Source: Leptolyngbya sp. Cla-17
GTDB taxonomy: Bacteria > Cyanobacteriota > Cyanobacteriia > Leptolyngbyales > Leptolyngbyaceae
Length of the DNA: 64,000 nucleotides
Assembly: GCF_016807185.1 (NCBI RefSeq)
Contig: NZ_JAEVYN010000001.1
Span: 2,196,161-2,260,160, forward strand
Reading direction: 5' to 3'
Position 1 is the first letter of the stretch. The number at the start of each line of letters is the position of its first letter. The position numbers were made by a program, and so were the translations under genes. The notes under the pieces were generated by a model. That model was not told the DNA's origin. It did no database searches and was given only the letters and a program-made list of their open reading frames with translations. Positions 9,113 to 16,919 of this stretch are shown here, in pieces.

Positions 9113-9253
9113 TTAAGAAACTGATAGCTTAGCCCGTCCCTTCTTTCTACGAGCTGTAATCACCCGCCGACCATTGGAAGTCCGCATCCGAGCGCGAAAT
9201 CCAGAGGTTCTTTTACGTTTACGGCTAGTGCCGCCCAATGTCCGTTTAGTCAT
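9113..9253 (-). CDS. rpmH: 50S ribosomal protein L34
   Basis: A 46-residue, strongly basic protein read from ATG 9253 to TAA 9113. It begins MTKRTLGGTSRKRKRTSGFR and contains RMRTSNGRRVITARRKKGR, the invariant L34 core. The rnpA start follows 12 bp later. It is the first gene of the cluster rpmH-rnpA-PH-yidC-jag-yceD-ycf46, so its promoter should lie in 9254-9375. Confidence 0.95.
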   Translation of the reverse strand: MTKRTLGGTSRKRKRTSGFRARMRTSNGRRVITARRKKGRAKLSVS

Positions 9254-9375
9254 TCCATCGTTCTCCCAAGCTTCCCAAACAAGGTTTGAAAAAAATCACA
9301 GTCTATAACTGTACCACCCTTTAAGCAGAGCCGTAAGAGATCAAGCAATCTTACACCGTTCGCTTTAGCGATCGC

Positions 9376-9909
9376 CTAAGAAATCTGTATTACCCAGGTG
9401 CCCAAATAGCGCAGCAACGGCAAATCGCCTGGGGACATGATTTGACAATTGAAATAGAACATGCCGCCTGAAGTGGGGTTCTTGACATTTTCCAACCAGA
9501 TTTCCACTTTGGTATTAGCGGGTACAGGATCTTCGGGAAAGATTTCGATCAAGTTATTCTCTTTGTTCCAAACAACTTCTTTCAGCTTCACAGCCTTTCC
9601 TTGAACTTGTAGCTCAACGCTCTTTGGGTCGAAAATACCTTGGTAATAGTCAGGATAGGAAATTGCGAACTGGGCAACTGCTAACGTCATCTTCTTCGCT
9701 GGAAGACGAAGACGGTAACGATCCCAGCCGCCCGCCTTACCACCAAAATCTAGACGGTAATTGAGATTATCATCACCTTTAGCTCCTCCAAAGAGGGTAA
9801 AACCGGGTAGACCGTTTTGAGCCACGCTAACCAGGGGAACGGCTCCAACAAAGCAACCCGCGATCGCTAACCCAGCGAAAAAGCGCCGTGTCAATAATTT
9901 TAAAAACAT
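9376..9909 (-). CDS. Secreted DUF2808 protein
   Basis: A 177-residue exported protein. Residues 1-30 form a signal peptide (two Arg, then LAIAGCFVGAVPLVSVAQ), and the mature part is a compact beta-rich domain. The segments RYRLRLPAKKMTLAVAQF, YPDYYQGIFDPKSVE and WLENVKNPTSGGMFYFNC are the recognisable DUF2808 pattern, a cyanobacterial family of unknown function expected in the periplasm. Only one Cys remains in the mature part. It stands between rpmH and pntA and is not obviously part of either operon. Confidence 0.82.
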   Translation of the reverse strand: MFLKLLTRRFFAGLAIAGCFVGAVPLVSVAQNGLPGFTLFGGAKGDDNLNYRLDFGGKAGGWDRYRLRLPAKKMTLAVAQFAISYPDYYQGIFDPKSVELQVQGKAVKLKEVVWNKENNLIEIFPEDPVPANTKVEIWLENVKNPTSGGMFYFNCQIMSPGDLPLLRYLGTWVIQIS

Positions 9910-10381
9910 AGTTCTGTTTAACCTAACTAGCTGTTCAATTCAGTAAATATAAAACCACTGAACCAAGGTATTGATTTGTGAAGCTGTGTTTAGCCCTACT
10001 ACTCTATCAGGATCTAACGCAAAACGATATTTGGCTACTTCCATCTGGGCAGACGCAGCCCCATTAAAATAAGTTCCTGAGTAGAGGAAATGATCTGAGA
10101 ATTATACCTATTTGGTTTTTGAAAACTGGCGAATTAGCGTGTTTAAGAGCAGCAGAAAGTAGATGAATAGCTATTAGCTTAAAAAGGAGTCTTTACAGTC
10201 ATTTGTATCTAAAGTTTTTCTAAACTATTTAATTTTTCCAAGAATTGTTACGTTCAACAACTTTGTTCTTAAATCATTCTGCTAAAAAAACAATCCTGCC
10301 CAGATCGCACCACAGTAGTAATGTTCAGGTTTCCCTGGTGGTAAGGGGATTTATTGATCCGTAGCGATCGCTGGAGCAGCT
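9910..10381. other. Intergenic region between DUF2808 gene and pntA
   Basis: These 472 bp are AT-rich and separate divergent genes. I see no coding frame, tRNA or clear terminator. A HIP1 octamer (GCGATCGC) lies just before the pntA start (about 10365). The segment should hold both promoters, but no strong consensus pair is visible. Confidence 0.4.
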
Positions 10382-12004
10382 ATGAAAATTGGGATTCCTA
10401 AAGAAATTTATCCCGGTGAATGTCGAGTTGCCGCGACCCCAGACACGGCTAGACGGTTGCAAAAATTGGGGTTTGAAATATTAGTTGAAGCAAATGCTGG
10501 CAGTGCCGCAAACTTTCCAGATGAGGCCTATGTGCAAGCAAACTGCACCATTGTTTCAGAGACTTCTACTGTTTGGGCAGCAGATGTTGTGCTAAAAGTG
10601 CGTCCGCCTGCACTCTCTGCTGAAGTAGGTGGTTCTTCTGAAGTGGCATGTGTGCGGGAAGGTGGCACCGTTATCAGCTTTATCTATCCGGCTCAAAACC
10701 GAGAATTACTGGATGCTTTAGCTGCCCGGAAAGCGACCGTATTGGCGATGGATGCCATCCCTCGAATTAGCCGCGCCCAAAAAATGGATGCCTTGAGTTC
10801 CATGGCAAATATTGCTGGATACCGGGCAGTGATTGAAGCGGCGAGTAAATTTGATCGCTTCTTCCCTGGACAGATCACCGCTGCGGGTAAAGTGCCTCCC
10901 ACTAAAGTGATGATTATCGGAGCAGGTGTAGCTGGATTAGCAGCGATTGGAGCGGCGAAAAATTTGGGGGCGATCGTCCGCGCCTTTGATACGCGCCCTG
11001 CGGTGAAAGAGCAAGTAGAAAGTATGGGAGCCGAGTTTTTGGAACTGGAGTTTGAGGAAGATGGCACTGGACAGGGTGGTTACGCCAAAGTGATGAGTGA
11101 AGAATTTATCAAAGCAGAAATGGCGCTGTTTGCAGAACAAGCAAAAGATGTAGACATTATCATCACCACTGCCCTAATTCCGGGCATAAAAGCACCCGTG
11201 CTGATTACCCAAGCGATGGTGGATAGTATGAAACCCGGCTCTGTGGTGGTAGATTTAGCTGCAGAACAGGGCGGTAACTGCGAAGTCACCAAACCGAGCG
11301 AAGTGTATCGCTACAACGGCGTAACCATTATTGGCTTAACCGATTTGCCGAGCCGCATGGCGCAACAGGCAAGCCAGCTTTATGGCACCAACCTATGTCA
11401 CTTGCTGGATGAATTGGGCGGCAACGATAACTACACCGTCGACTTTGAAAACGAGGTAGTACGCGGCGCAACCGTGGTGAGAGAGGGCGAGATCACTTGG
11501 TCGCCCAATAAGCCTCCTGCTCCACCACCAAAACCTGTGGAATCTGCTCAGGCTGCGACACAATCTGTCCCAGCGAAAGCCGCCCCGATGCCGACCGCCC
11601 CGATCTCATCTGCTGCGACTGAACCGAACTCTCAGAAACCTGGCAAAAAATCATCCCCAGGCAGTAGTAAAGACTTTGTTTGGCTAGCCTTAATCGGATT
11701 GGCACTCCTTGGCATTGGCGTTGGCGCACCGCCATCCTTTTTATCTCACCTGACCGTATTTGTGCTGGCGATTTTCGTGGGCTGGCAGGTCATTTGGAAC
11801 GTTAGTCCTGCCCTGCACACCCCACTGATGAGCGTCACCAACGCCATTAGCGGCATCATCATCATTGGCGGCATTCTCCAGCTACCGGGGTCTGCCTTTT
11901 CACCCACTGCAATTTTAGGCGCGATCGCCATTCTCATCGGCACCATCAACATCGCTGGTGGCTTTCTCGTCACACAGCGCATGTTGAAAATGTTTCAAAG
12001 ATAA
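10382..12004 (+). CDS. pntA: NAD(P) transhydrogenase subunit alpha (fused PntAA-PntAB form)
   Basis: PntA with PntB forms the membrane transhydrogenase that uses proton flow to reduce NADP+ with NADH. The 540-residue chain has domain I (about 1-380): MKIGIPKEIYPGECRVA, RISRAQKMDALSSMANIAGY and the NAD-binding loop GAGVAGLAAIGAAKNLGA. A Pro/Ala-rich linker (about 378-435) follows, then membrane helices (about 440-535). Many cyanobacteria encode domain I and the membrane part as separate genes; here they are one polypeptide. The catalytic motif around RAFDTRPAVKEQVESMGAEF is intact. pntB follows after 150 bp. Confidence 0.93.
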   Translation: MKIGIPKEIYPGECRVAATPDTARRLQKLGFEILVEANAGSAANFPDEAYVQANCTIVSETSTVWAADVVLKVRPPALSAEVGGSSEVACVREGGTVISFIYPAQNRELLDALAARKATVLAMDAIPRISRAQKMDALSSMANIAGYRAVIEAASKFDRFFPGQITAAGKVPPTKVMIIGAGVAGLAAIGAAKNLGAIVRAFDTRPAVKEQVESMGAEFLELEFEEDGTGQGGYAKVMSEEFIKAEMALFAEQAKDVDIIITTALIPGIKAPVLITQAMVDSMKPGSVVVDLAAEQGGNCEVTKPSEVYRYNGVTIIGLTDLPSRMAQQASQLYGTNLCHLLDELGGNDNYTVDFENEVVRGATVVREGEITWSPNKPPAPPPKPVESAQAATQSVPAKAAPMPTAPISSAATEPNSQKPGKKSSPGSSKDFVWLALIGLALLGIGVGAPPSFLSHLTVFVLAIFVGWQVIWNVSPALHTPLMSVTNAISGIIIIGGILQLPGSAFSPTAILGAIAILIGTINIAGGFLVTQRMLKMFQR

Positions 12005-12154
12005 GGAACGAAGGACGAAGTGCAGTAACAATCACACTTCCTTAAACCGTTACTCGTTCTATAGCCCCATCAGGTGTTCAAGAAAGGTCATATCTCCTAC
12101 GGAGACGCTACGCGAACGCTACTCGTCATTCCTTGTCCCTTAGTCCCTCTTCAT
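12005..12154 (+). repeat. Interspersed cyanobacterial repeat between pntA and pntB
   Basis: Bases 12093-12118 (TCTCCTACGGAGACGCTACG and following CGAACG) are a short interspersed repeat. Its near-identical reverse complement occurs in-frame in the giant TPR protein at 22319-22343 (two mismatches). Here it sits in the intergenic gap and makes the pntB frame look longer at its 5' end than the real protein. Confidence 0.6.
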
Positions 12155-13558
12155 ATGACTAATAGTCTTCTAACCGTTTCTTATATTGGAGCCAGCGCCC
12201 TGTTTATCCTCAGCTTGGGGGGATTGTCAAACCAGGAATCAGCACAACGGGGCAATCTGTACGGCATGATTGGCATGGCGATCGCGATTATGGCAACGGC
12301 GATCGCCGCTGGCATGAGTGGCTTTAACGCTAGCAACTACGCCACTTTGGCGATTGCTATGATTCCTGGAGTTCTGATTGGGGCCGTGTTGGCAGCACGG
12401 GTTGCCATGACCTCCATGCCAGAACTCGTCGCCATTTTGCACAGCTTCGTTGGCGCGGCAGCAGTACTCGTCGGCATTGCCAATTACCTCTCGCCTGATC
12501 ACTCTCTGAGCGGTGTGGAAGAGGTGATTCACCAGGTAGAAATTTATGTCGGCGTATTCATTGGGGCAGTGACGTTTTCTGGTTCTGTGATCGCGTTTGG
12601 CAAACTCAGAGCATTGATTTCGAGCAAACCTGTCTTACTGCCTGCTCGTCACTTTTTGAATTTGGGACTATTGGCGACGACCCTATGGCTGGGCAGTTGG
12701 TTTCTCGGTGCTCAGGGCTATGCCGGACTAACACCGCTGCTGATTATGACGGGCATTGCCATGGTGCTGGGAGTGCATTTGGTGCTGGCGATCGGGGGTG
12801 CCGATATGCCCGTGGTCATCTCCATGCTCAACAGCTACTCTGGTTGGGCAGCAGCAGCAGCAGGATTCATGCTGTCCAACGATCTGCTGATTATCACCGG
12901 AGCGCTTGTTGGCAGTAGCGGCGCAATCCTCAGCTACATCATGTGTAAGGCGATGAACCGCTCTTTCATTAGTGTGATTTTAGGTGGGTTTGGAGCCGCG
13001 AGTGGATCGGCTCCTGCTGCCAAACTGGAAGGGGAAGTGAACCAAACCACCGCCGCCGATACGGCAAAAATCTTGCGCGATGCCAAAAGCGTTGTGATTG
13101 TGCCGGGATATGGCATGGCAGTGGCACAGGCGCAGCATTCAGTTTCAGAGATTGCTAAAACCCTGAAAGGGCTGGGGATTAATGTGCGGTTTGGCATTCA
13201 CCCCGTAGCGGGACGGATGCCGGGACACATGAATGTGTTGCTAGCAGAAGCTCGTGTGCCCTACGACATCGTGCTGGAGATGGACGAGATTAACGAAGAT
13301 TTTCCGGCAACGGATGCGGTGTTGGTGATTGGCGCAAACGATACGGTCAACCCCAGCGCCGAGGAAGACCCCACCAGCCCGATCGCCGGAATGCCTGTAA
13401 TGGAAGTGTGGAAATCTCATAAGGCGATCGTCATGAAACGCAGCATGGCAAGCGGCTACGCAGGCGTGGAAAATCCTCTGTTCTACAAAGCCAACACCGA
13501 AATGCTGTTTGGCGATGCCAAGAAAAACCTGGATGAAATCTTGACGCACTTGCGATAG
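12155..13558 (+). CDS. pntB: NAD(P) transhydrogenase subunit beta
   Basis: PntB supplies most of the proton-conducting helices (about residues 5-265) and the NADP(H)-binding domain III (about 290-467). Domain III shows VIVPGYGMAVAQAQHSV, the GYGMAVAQAQ fingerprint for NADP, plus FGIHPVAGRMPGHMNVLLAEA and the VIGANDTVNP loop. The frame is open upstream to 12074, but that part is encoded by an interspersed repeat. ATG 12155 (MTNSLLTVSYIGAS) matches the family start and gives 467 residues. It forms an operon with pntA. Confidence 0.94.
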   Translation: MTNSLLTVSYIGASALFILSLGGLSNQESAQRGNLYGMIGMAIAIMATAIAAGMSGFNASNYATLAIAMIPGVLIGAVLAARVAMTSMPELVAILHSFVGAAAVLVGIANYLSPDHSLSGVEEVIHQVEIYVGVFIGAVTFSGSVIAFGKLRALISSKPVLLPARHFLNLGLLATTLWLGSWFLGAQGYAGLTPLLIMTGIAMVLGVHLVLAIGGADMPVVISMLNSYSGWAAAAAGFMLSNDLLIITGALVGSSGAILSYIMCKAMNRSFISVILGGFGAASGSAPAAKLEGEVNQTTAADTAKILRDAKSVVIVPGYGMAVAQAQHSVSEIAKTLKGLGINVRFGIHPVAGRMPGHMNVLLAEARVPYDIVLEMDEINEDFPATDAVLVIGANDTVNPSAEEDPTSPIAGMPVMEVWKSHKAIVMKRSMASGYAGVENPLFYKANTEMLFGDAKKNLDEILTHLR

Positions 13559-13612
13559 ATTCAATTAAATTAATCTGGGCTGAGAGTGCATCAATTCTGA
13601 AAGAGGCAAAAA

Positions 13613-13864
13613 ATGCTAACCAGTGTTGAGGGAGTTTATCGTAATGGTCGAGTAGAAATCGCGGAAAGCCTCAACGAGGTACTTGAAGGAACGCGAGTTA
13701 TTGTGACTTTTATTAGGTCTAACACAATTGATTTAGCGTCTCAGGGCATTGACAAGGCACAGGCGGAGATTTTGCGAGAAAGCCTAGTGACTTTCTCGGA
13801 AGATTGGAATAGCCCCGAAATGAGTATTTATGATGACTACGATGCAGCAAAAGCTAACCGTTAA
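13613..13864 (+). CDS. Antitoxin-like protein of a MazEF/PemIK-type module
   Basis: An 83-residue protein with an N-terminal beta region (VEGVYRNGRVEIAESLNEVLEGTRVIVTF) resembling the DUF104/AF2212-like antitoxin fold, and an acidic C-terminal tail. Such proteins pair with small RNase or MazF toxins. Its last 35 bases overlap the start of a MazF/PemK reading frame, the usual antitoxin-toxin overlap. The toxin is broken, so this antitoxin is probably an orphan. ATG 13613 follows AAAGAGGCAAAAA, a plausible ribosome site. Confidence 0.6.
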   Translation: MLTSVEGVYRNGRVEIAESLNEVLEGTRVIVTFIRSNTIDLASQGIDKAQAEILRESLVTFSEDWNSPEMSIYDDYDAAKANR

Positions 13865-14030
13865 GCGGGGCGATGTTGCTCTGGTATCCTTCCCAAATTC
13901 TGATCTAATCTACTAAAACTCGCCCTGCTTGAATCGTGCAAGCAGATGATTTGGAGACAAACTTACCCCAAATCATCGTCGCGATGATTACCAGCCAAAT
14001 ATTTCGATCCGAGTATGTGGTTGTCAGTTT
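13830..14030 (+). pseudogene. Broken MazF/PemK-type endoribonuclease toxin
   Basis: From ATG 13830 the frame reads MQQKLTVKRGDVALVSFPNSDLI, the classic N-terminus of MazF/PemK (KRGDVxLVxFP), then hits TAA at 13914. In the +1 frame the sequence resumes as KTRPA, a TGA at 13930, then IVQADDLETNLPQIIVAMITS, again MazF core sequence, and homology fades near 14010. So there is one frameshift, one in-frame stop and a lost C-terminus. No functional toxin can be made without extensive recoding. The overlap with the antitoxin gene upstream is preserved. Confidence 0.7.
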
Positions 14031-14057
14031 GTTGACAGACTGCGTGGCAGCGGCGGG

Positions 14058-14297
14058 ATGCAGGGAATCCCGGCAGAGTATAGACAGATAGCGCAGCGAA
14101 ACGATAGCACGTTTCGGAATATCACGCTGAATTTAGAGCGCGCCCAGAGTCGCGGTTTAGCAGTGAATAACCAGGAGTTTTCGCCCAAGCTAGATGAAGC
14201 CTGGCGACGACGCTATAACAAGGTGGTGCAGCGCTATCTGCTGACAATGTACGCTTATAATGCGGTGGAGCTATTGCGTACCTTAAATCTCCTGTAA
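14058..14297 (+). CDS. Hypothetical 79-residue protein, possibly a gene fragment
   Basis: The frame encodes a helical, Arg/Asn/Leu-rich peptide (IAQRNDSTFRNITLNLERAQ, then WRRRYNKVVQRYLL). I do not recognise a family. It lies between the dead MazF toxin and the damaged 5' end of the TPR gene, and no ribosome site is clear. It may be the N-terminal or C-terminal remnant of a larger protein. Treat as doubtful. Confidence 0.3.
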   Translation: MQGIPAEYRQIAQRNDSTFRNITLNLERAQSRGLAVNNQEFSPKLDEAWRRRYNKVVQRYLLTMYAYNAVELLRTLNLL

Positions 14298-14319
14298 CTG
14301 CCCATGTTAAAAGCCACGA

Positions 14320-14422
14320 CGAAACGATGCCCTGGCATTCAAACCGGACGATTACGAAGTCTGGATCAACCGAGGCACTGCGCTGTCTGCCTTAGGGCGC
14401 AAAGGGCATACGATCACCAGCT
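14320..14422 (+). pseudogene. Out-of-frame 5' remnant of the TPR gene
   Basis: In frame from about 14325 the DNA encodes NDALAFKPDDYEVWINRG, then TALSALGRKG and TSYDKAG, clear TPR units of the same type as the gene that follows. It joins that gene through a 1-base frame change near 14430, where the usual codons between SYDKA and FKPD have been partly deleted. A TAA lies just upstream of it. The TPR reading frame once extended further 5'. Confidence 0.7.
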
Positions 14423-16756
14423 ATGACAAAGCAGGACTTCAAACCGGACGATCACGAAGCCTGGAACAGCCACGGCACTGCGCTGTATAACTTGAGGCAA
14501 CAGGAAGCGGCAATTGCCAGCTATGACAAAGCGATTGAGATTAAACCGGACTATGACGCAGCCTGGTACAACCGAGGCAATGCGCTGCGTAATTTAAACC
14601 GCTACGAAGCGGCAATCACCAGCTATGACAAAGCGATTGAATTCAAACCGGACGATCACGACGCTTGGAACAACCGAGGCTTGGCTCTCTCTGACTTGGG
14701 GCAACAGGAAGCAGCAATTGTCAGCTATGACAAAGCCCTCGAATTCAAACCGGACTATGACGCAGCCTGGTACAACCGCGGCAATGCGCTGTCTGACTTA
14801 GGGCAACAGGAAGCGGCAATTGCTAGCTATGACAAAGCGATTGAGATTAAACCAGACAAGCACGCAGCCTGGTACAACCGTGGCATTGCGCTGTCTGACT
14901 TAGGGCAAAAGGAAGCGGCGATCGCTAGCTATGACAGAGTACTGGAAATCAAATCGGACGATCACGAAGCCTGGTACGGTCGAGGTTGTGCGCTGGATGA
15001 CTTAGGGCAACAGGAAGAGGCAATCGTCAGCTATGACAAAGCCCTCGAATTCAAACCGGATGATCACGCAGCCTGGTGTAACCGAGGCATTGCGCTGTCT
15101 GCCTTAGGGCGTAGTTTACAAGCGCAAGGACAACAGGAAGCGGCTTTAGCAAAGCTTTCCGAAGGAATCGCCAGCTATGACAAAGCAATTGAATCCAAAC
15201 CGGACGACCACGATACCTGGTACAACCGCGGCATTGCGCTGTCTGCCTTAGGGTGCACGGAAGACGCGATTGCTAGCTATGACAAAGCAATTGAATCCAA
15301 ACCGGACGACCACGATACCTGGTACAACCGCGGCATTGCGCTGTCTGCCTTAGGGTGCACGGAAGACGCGATTGCTAGCTATGACAAAGCGATTGCATTC
15401 AAACCGGATGATCACGAAGCTTGGTACAACCGCGGCATTGCGCTATCTGCCTTAGGGCGCACGGAAGACGCGATTGCTAGCTATGACAAAGCGATTGCAT
15501 TCAAACCGGATGATCACGAAGCCTGGTATAACCGCGGCATTGCACTGGATGACTTAGGGCGCAGTTTACAAGCGCAAGGACAACAGGAAGCGGCGTTAGC
15601 GAAGCTTTCTGAAGGAATCGCTAGCTATGACAAAGCAATTGAATCCAAACCAGACAAGCACGCAGCCTGGTACAACCGAGGTTTGGCGCTGTCTGCTTTA
15701 GGACAAAAGGAAGCGGCAATTGCCAGCTATGAAAAAGCACTTGAATTTAAACCGGACTGGCACCAAGCCTGGGGCAACCGCGGCAATGCGCTGTCTACTT
15801 TAGGGCAAAAAGAAACGGCGATCGCCAGCTATGACAAAGCACTCGAATTTAAACCAGACGATGATCAAGCTTGGAACAACCGCGGCTTGGCGCTGTCTGA
15901 CTTAGGACAAAAGGAAGCGGCAATTGCCAGCTATGACAAAGCACTCGAATTCAAACCCGACTTGCACGCAGCCTGGTACAACCGAGGCATTGCACTGGAG
16001 GCCTTAGGGCAAAAGGAAGCAGCAATTGTCAGCTATGACAAAGCACTCGAATTTAAACCGGATGATCACGCAGCCTGGTACAACCGAGGCAATGCACTGT
16101 CTGCTTTAGGGCACAAGGAAGCGGCGATTGCCAGCTATGAAAAAGCCCTCGAATTTAAACCGGATGATCACGAAGCCTGGTACAACGGAGGCTTGGCGCT
16201 GTCTGCTTTAGGGCACAAGGAAGCGGCGATTGCCAGCTATGAAAAAGCAATTGAATTCAAACCGGACTTGCACCAAGCCTGGTACAACCGAGGCATTGCA
16301 CTGGATGCCTTAGGGCAAAAGGAAGCGGCAATCGCCAGCTATGACAGAGCCCTGGAAATCAAACCGGACAAGCACGAAGCCTGGCACAACCGCGGGGTGG
16401 CGCTGTCTAACCTAGGGCAAAAGGAAGCGGCAATCGCCAGCTATGACAAAGCACTGGAAATTAAACCCGACGATCATGAAGCCTGGTACAACCGCGGCAA
16501 TGCCCTGTCTGCCTTAGGGCAAAAGGAAGCGGCAATCGCCAGCTATGACAGAGCCCTGGAAATCAAACCGGACTATCACGTAGCCTGGTATAACAAAGCC
16601 CACTGTTATGGATTGCAGGAACAGATTGATTTAGCCATTGCCACGCTACAGCAAGCCATCAACCTAGATTCTAAGTGCCGGGATAGGGCAAAAACAGACG
16701 CAGCTTTTGATAGCATTCGAGACGACGAACGGTTCCAGGTATTGATGAGGGAGTAG
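14423..16756 (+). CDS. TPR-repeat protein with nearly identical 34-residue units
   Basis: This 777-residue protein consists almost entirely of tetratricopeptide repeats with consensus YDKALEFKPDDHEAWYNRG and then NALSALGQKEAAIAS, about 22 units, closed by a diverged capping segment (CRDRAKTDAAFDSIRDDERF). TPR superhelices are protein-binding scaffolds; no enzymatic domain is present. Two 20-residue insertions (SLQAQGQQEAALAKLSEGIA) occur in separate repeats. The apparent ATG at 14423 lies inside SYDKA codons read out of frame, so the start is secondary to a 5' deletion. There is no signal peptide. Repeats are so similar at DNA level that recent duplication and gene conversion are likely. Function unknown. 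Confidence 0.8.
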   Translation: MTKQDFKPDDHEAWNSHGTALYNLRQQEAAIASYDKAIEIKPDYDAAWYNRGNALRNLNRYEAAITSYDKAIEFKPDDHDAWNNRGLALSDLGQQEAAIVSYDKALEFKPDYDAAWYNRGNALSDLGQQEAAIASYDKAIEIKPDKHAAWYNRGIALSDLGQKEAAIASYDRVLEIKSDDHEAWYGRGCALDDLGQQEEAIVSYDKALEFKPDDHAAWCNRGIALSALGRSLQAQGQQEAALAKLSEGIASYDKAIESKPDDHDTWYNRGIALSALGCTEDAIASYDKAIESKPDDHDTWYNRGIALSALGCTEDAIASYDKAIAFKPDDHEAWYNRGIALSALGRTEDAIASYDKAIAFKPDDHEAWYNRGIALDDLGRSLQAQGQQEAALAKLSEGIASYDKAIESKPDKHAAWYNRGLALSALGQKEAAIASYEKALEFKPDWHQAWGNRGNALSTLGQKETAIASYDKALEFKPDDDQAWNNRGLALSDLGQKEAAIASYDKALEFKPDLHAAWYNRGIALEALGQKEAAIVSYDKALEFKPDDHAAWYNRGNALSALGHKEAAIASYEKALEFKPDDHEAWYNGGLALSALGHKEAAIASYEKAIEFKPDLHQAWYNRGIALDALGQKEAAIASYDRALEIKPDKHEAWHNRGVALSNLGQKEAAIASYDKALEIKPDDHEAWYNRGNALSALGQKEAAIASYDRALEIKPDYHVAWYNKAHCYGLQEQIDLAIATLQQAINLDSKCRDRAKTDAAFDSIRDDERFQVLMRE
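15173..15376 (+). repeat. Two exact tandem copies of a 102-bp TPR unit
   Basis: Bases 15173-15274 and 15275-15376 read as the same 102-bp unit with no difference seen, each coding for one 34-residue TPR (SYDKAIESKPDDHDTWYNRG and then IALSALGCTEDAIA). The next unit (from 15377) is already diverged. This is a very recent duplication within the array. Confidence 0.85.
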
Positions 16757-16919
16757 GCTGTGGGCTGCGATCGATTTGGATTGAATGATTAAAATCATCC
16801 AGCACCTCCGCATTTCTTAACAGAAAACTCCAAAACGATCGCGCGTATGGGCAGCAAGGTAGGTAGAATAGTCAGCCAGACAGCATAGTCAGCTATGCCG
16901 CAAGGGCAGGGAGCCGCCG

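Noticed and set aside
10693..11982. Several minus-strand frames opposite pntA
   Set aside because: Composition follows the antisense of pntA codons and no protein family is recognisable.
14423..16756. CRISPR-like array of regular repeats
   Set aside because: The 102-bp periodicity is coding TPR sequence, without spacers.
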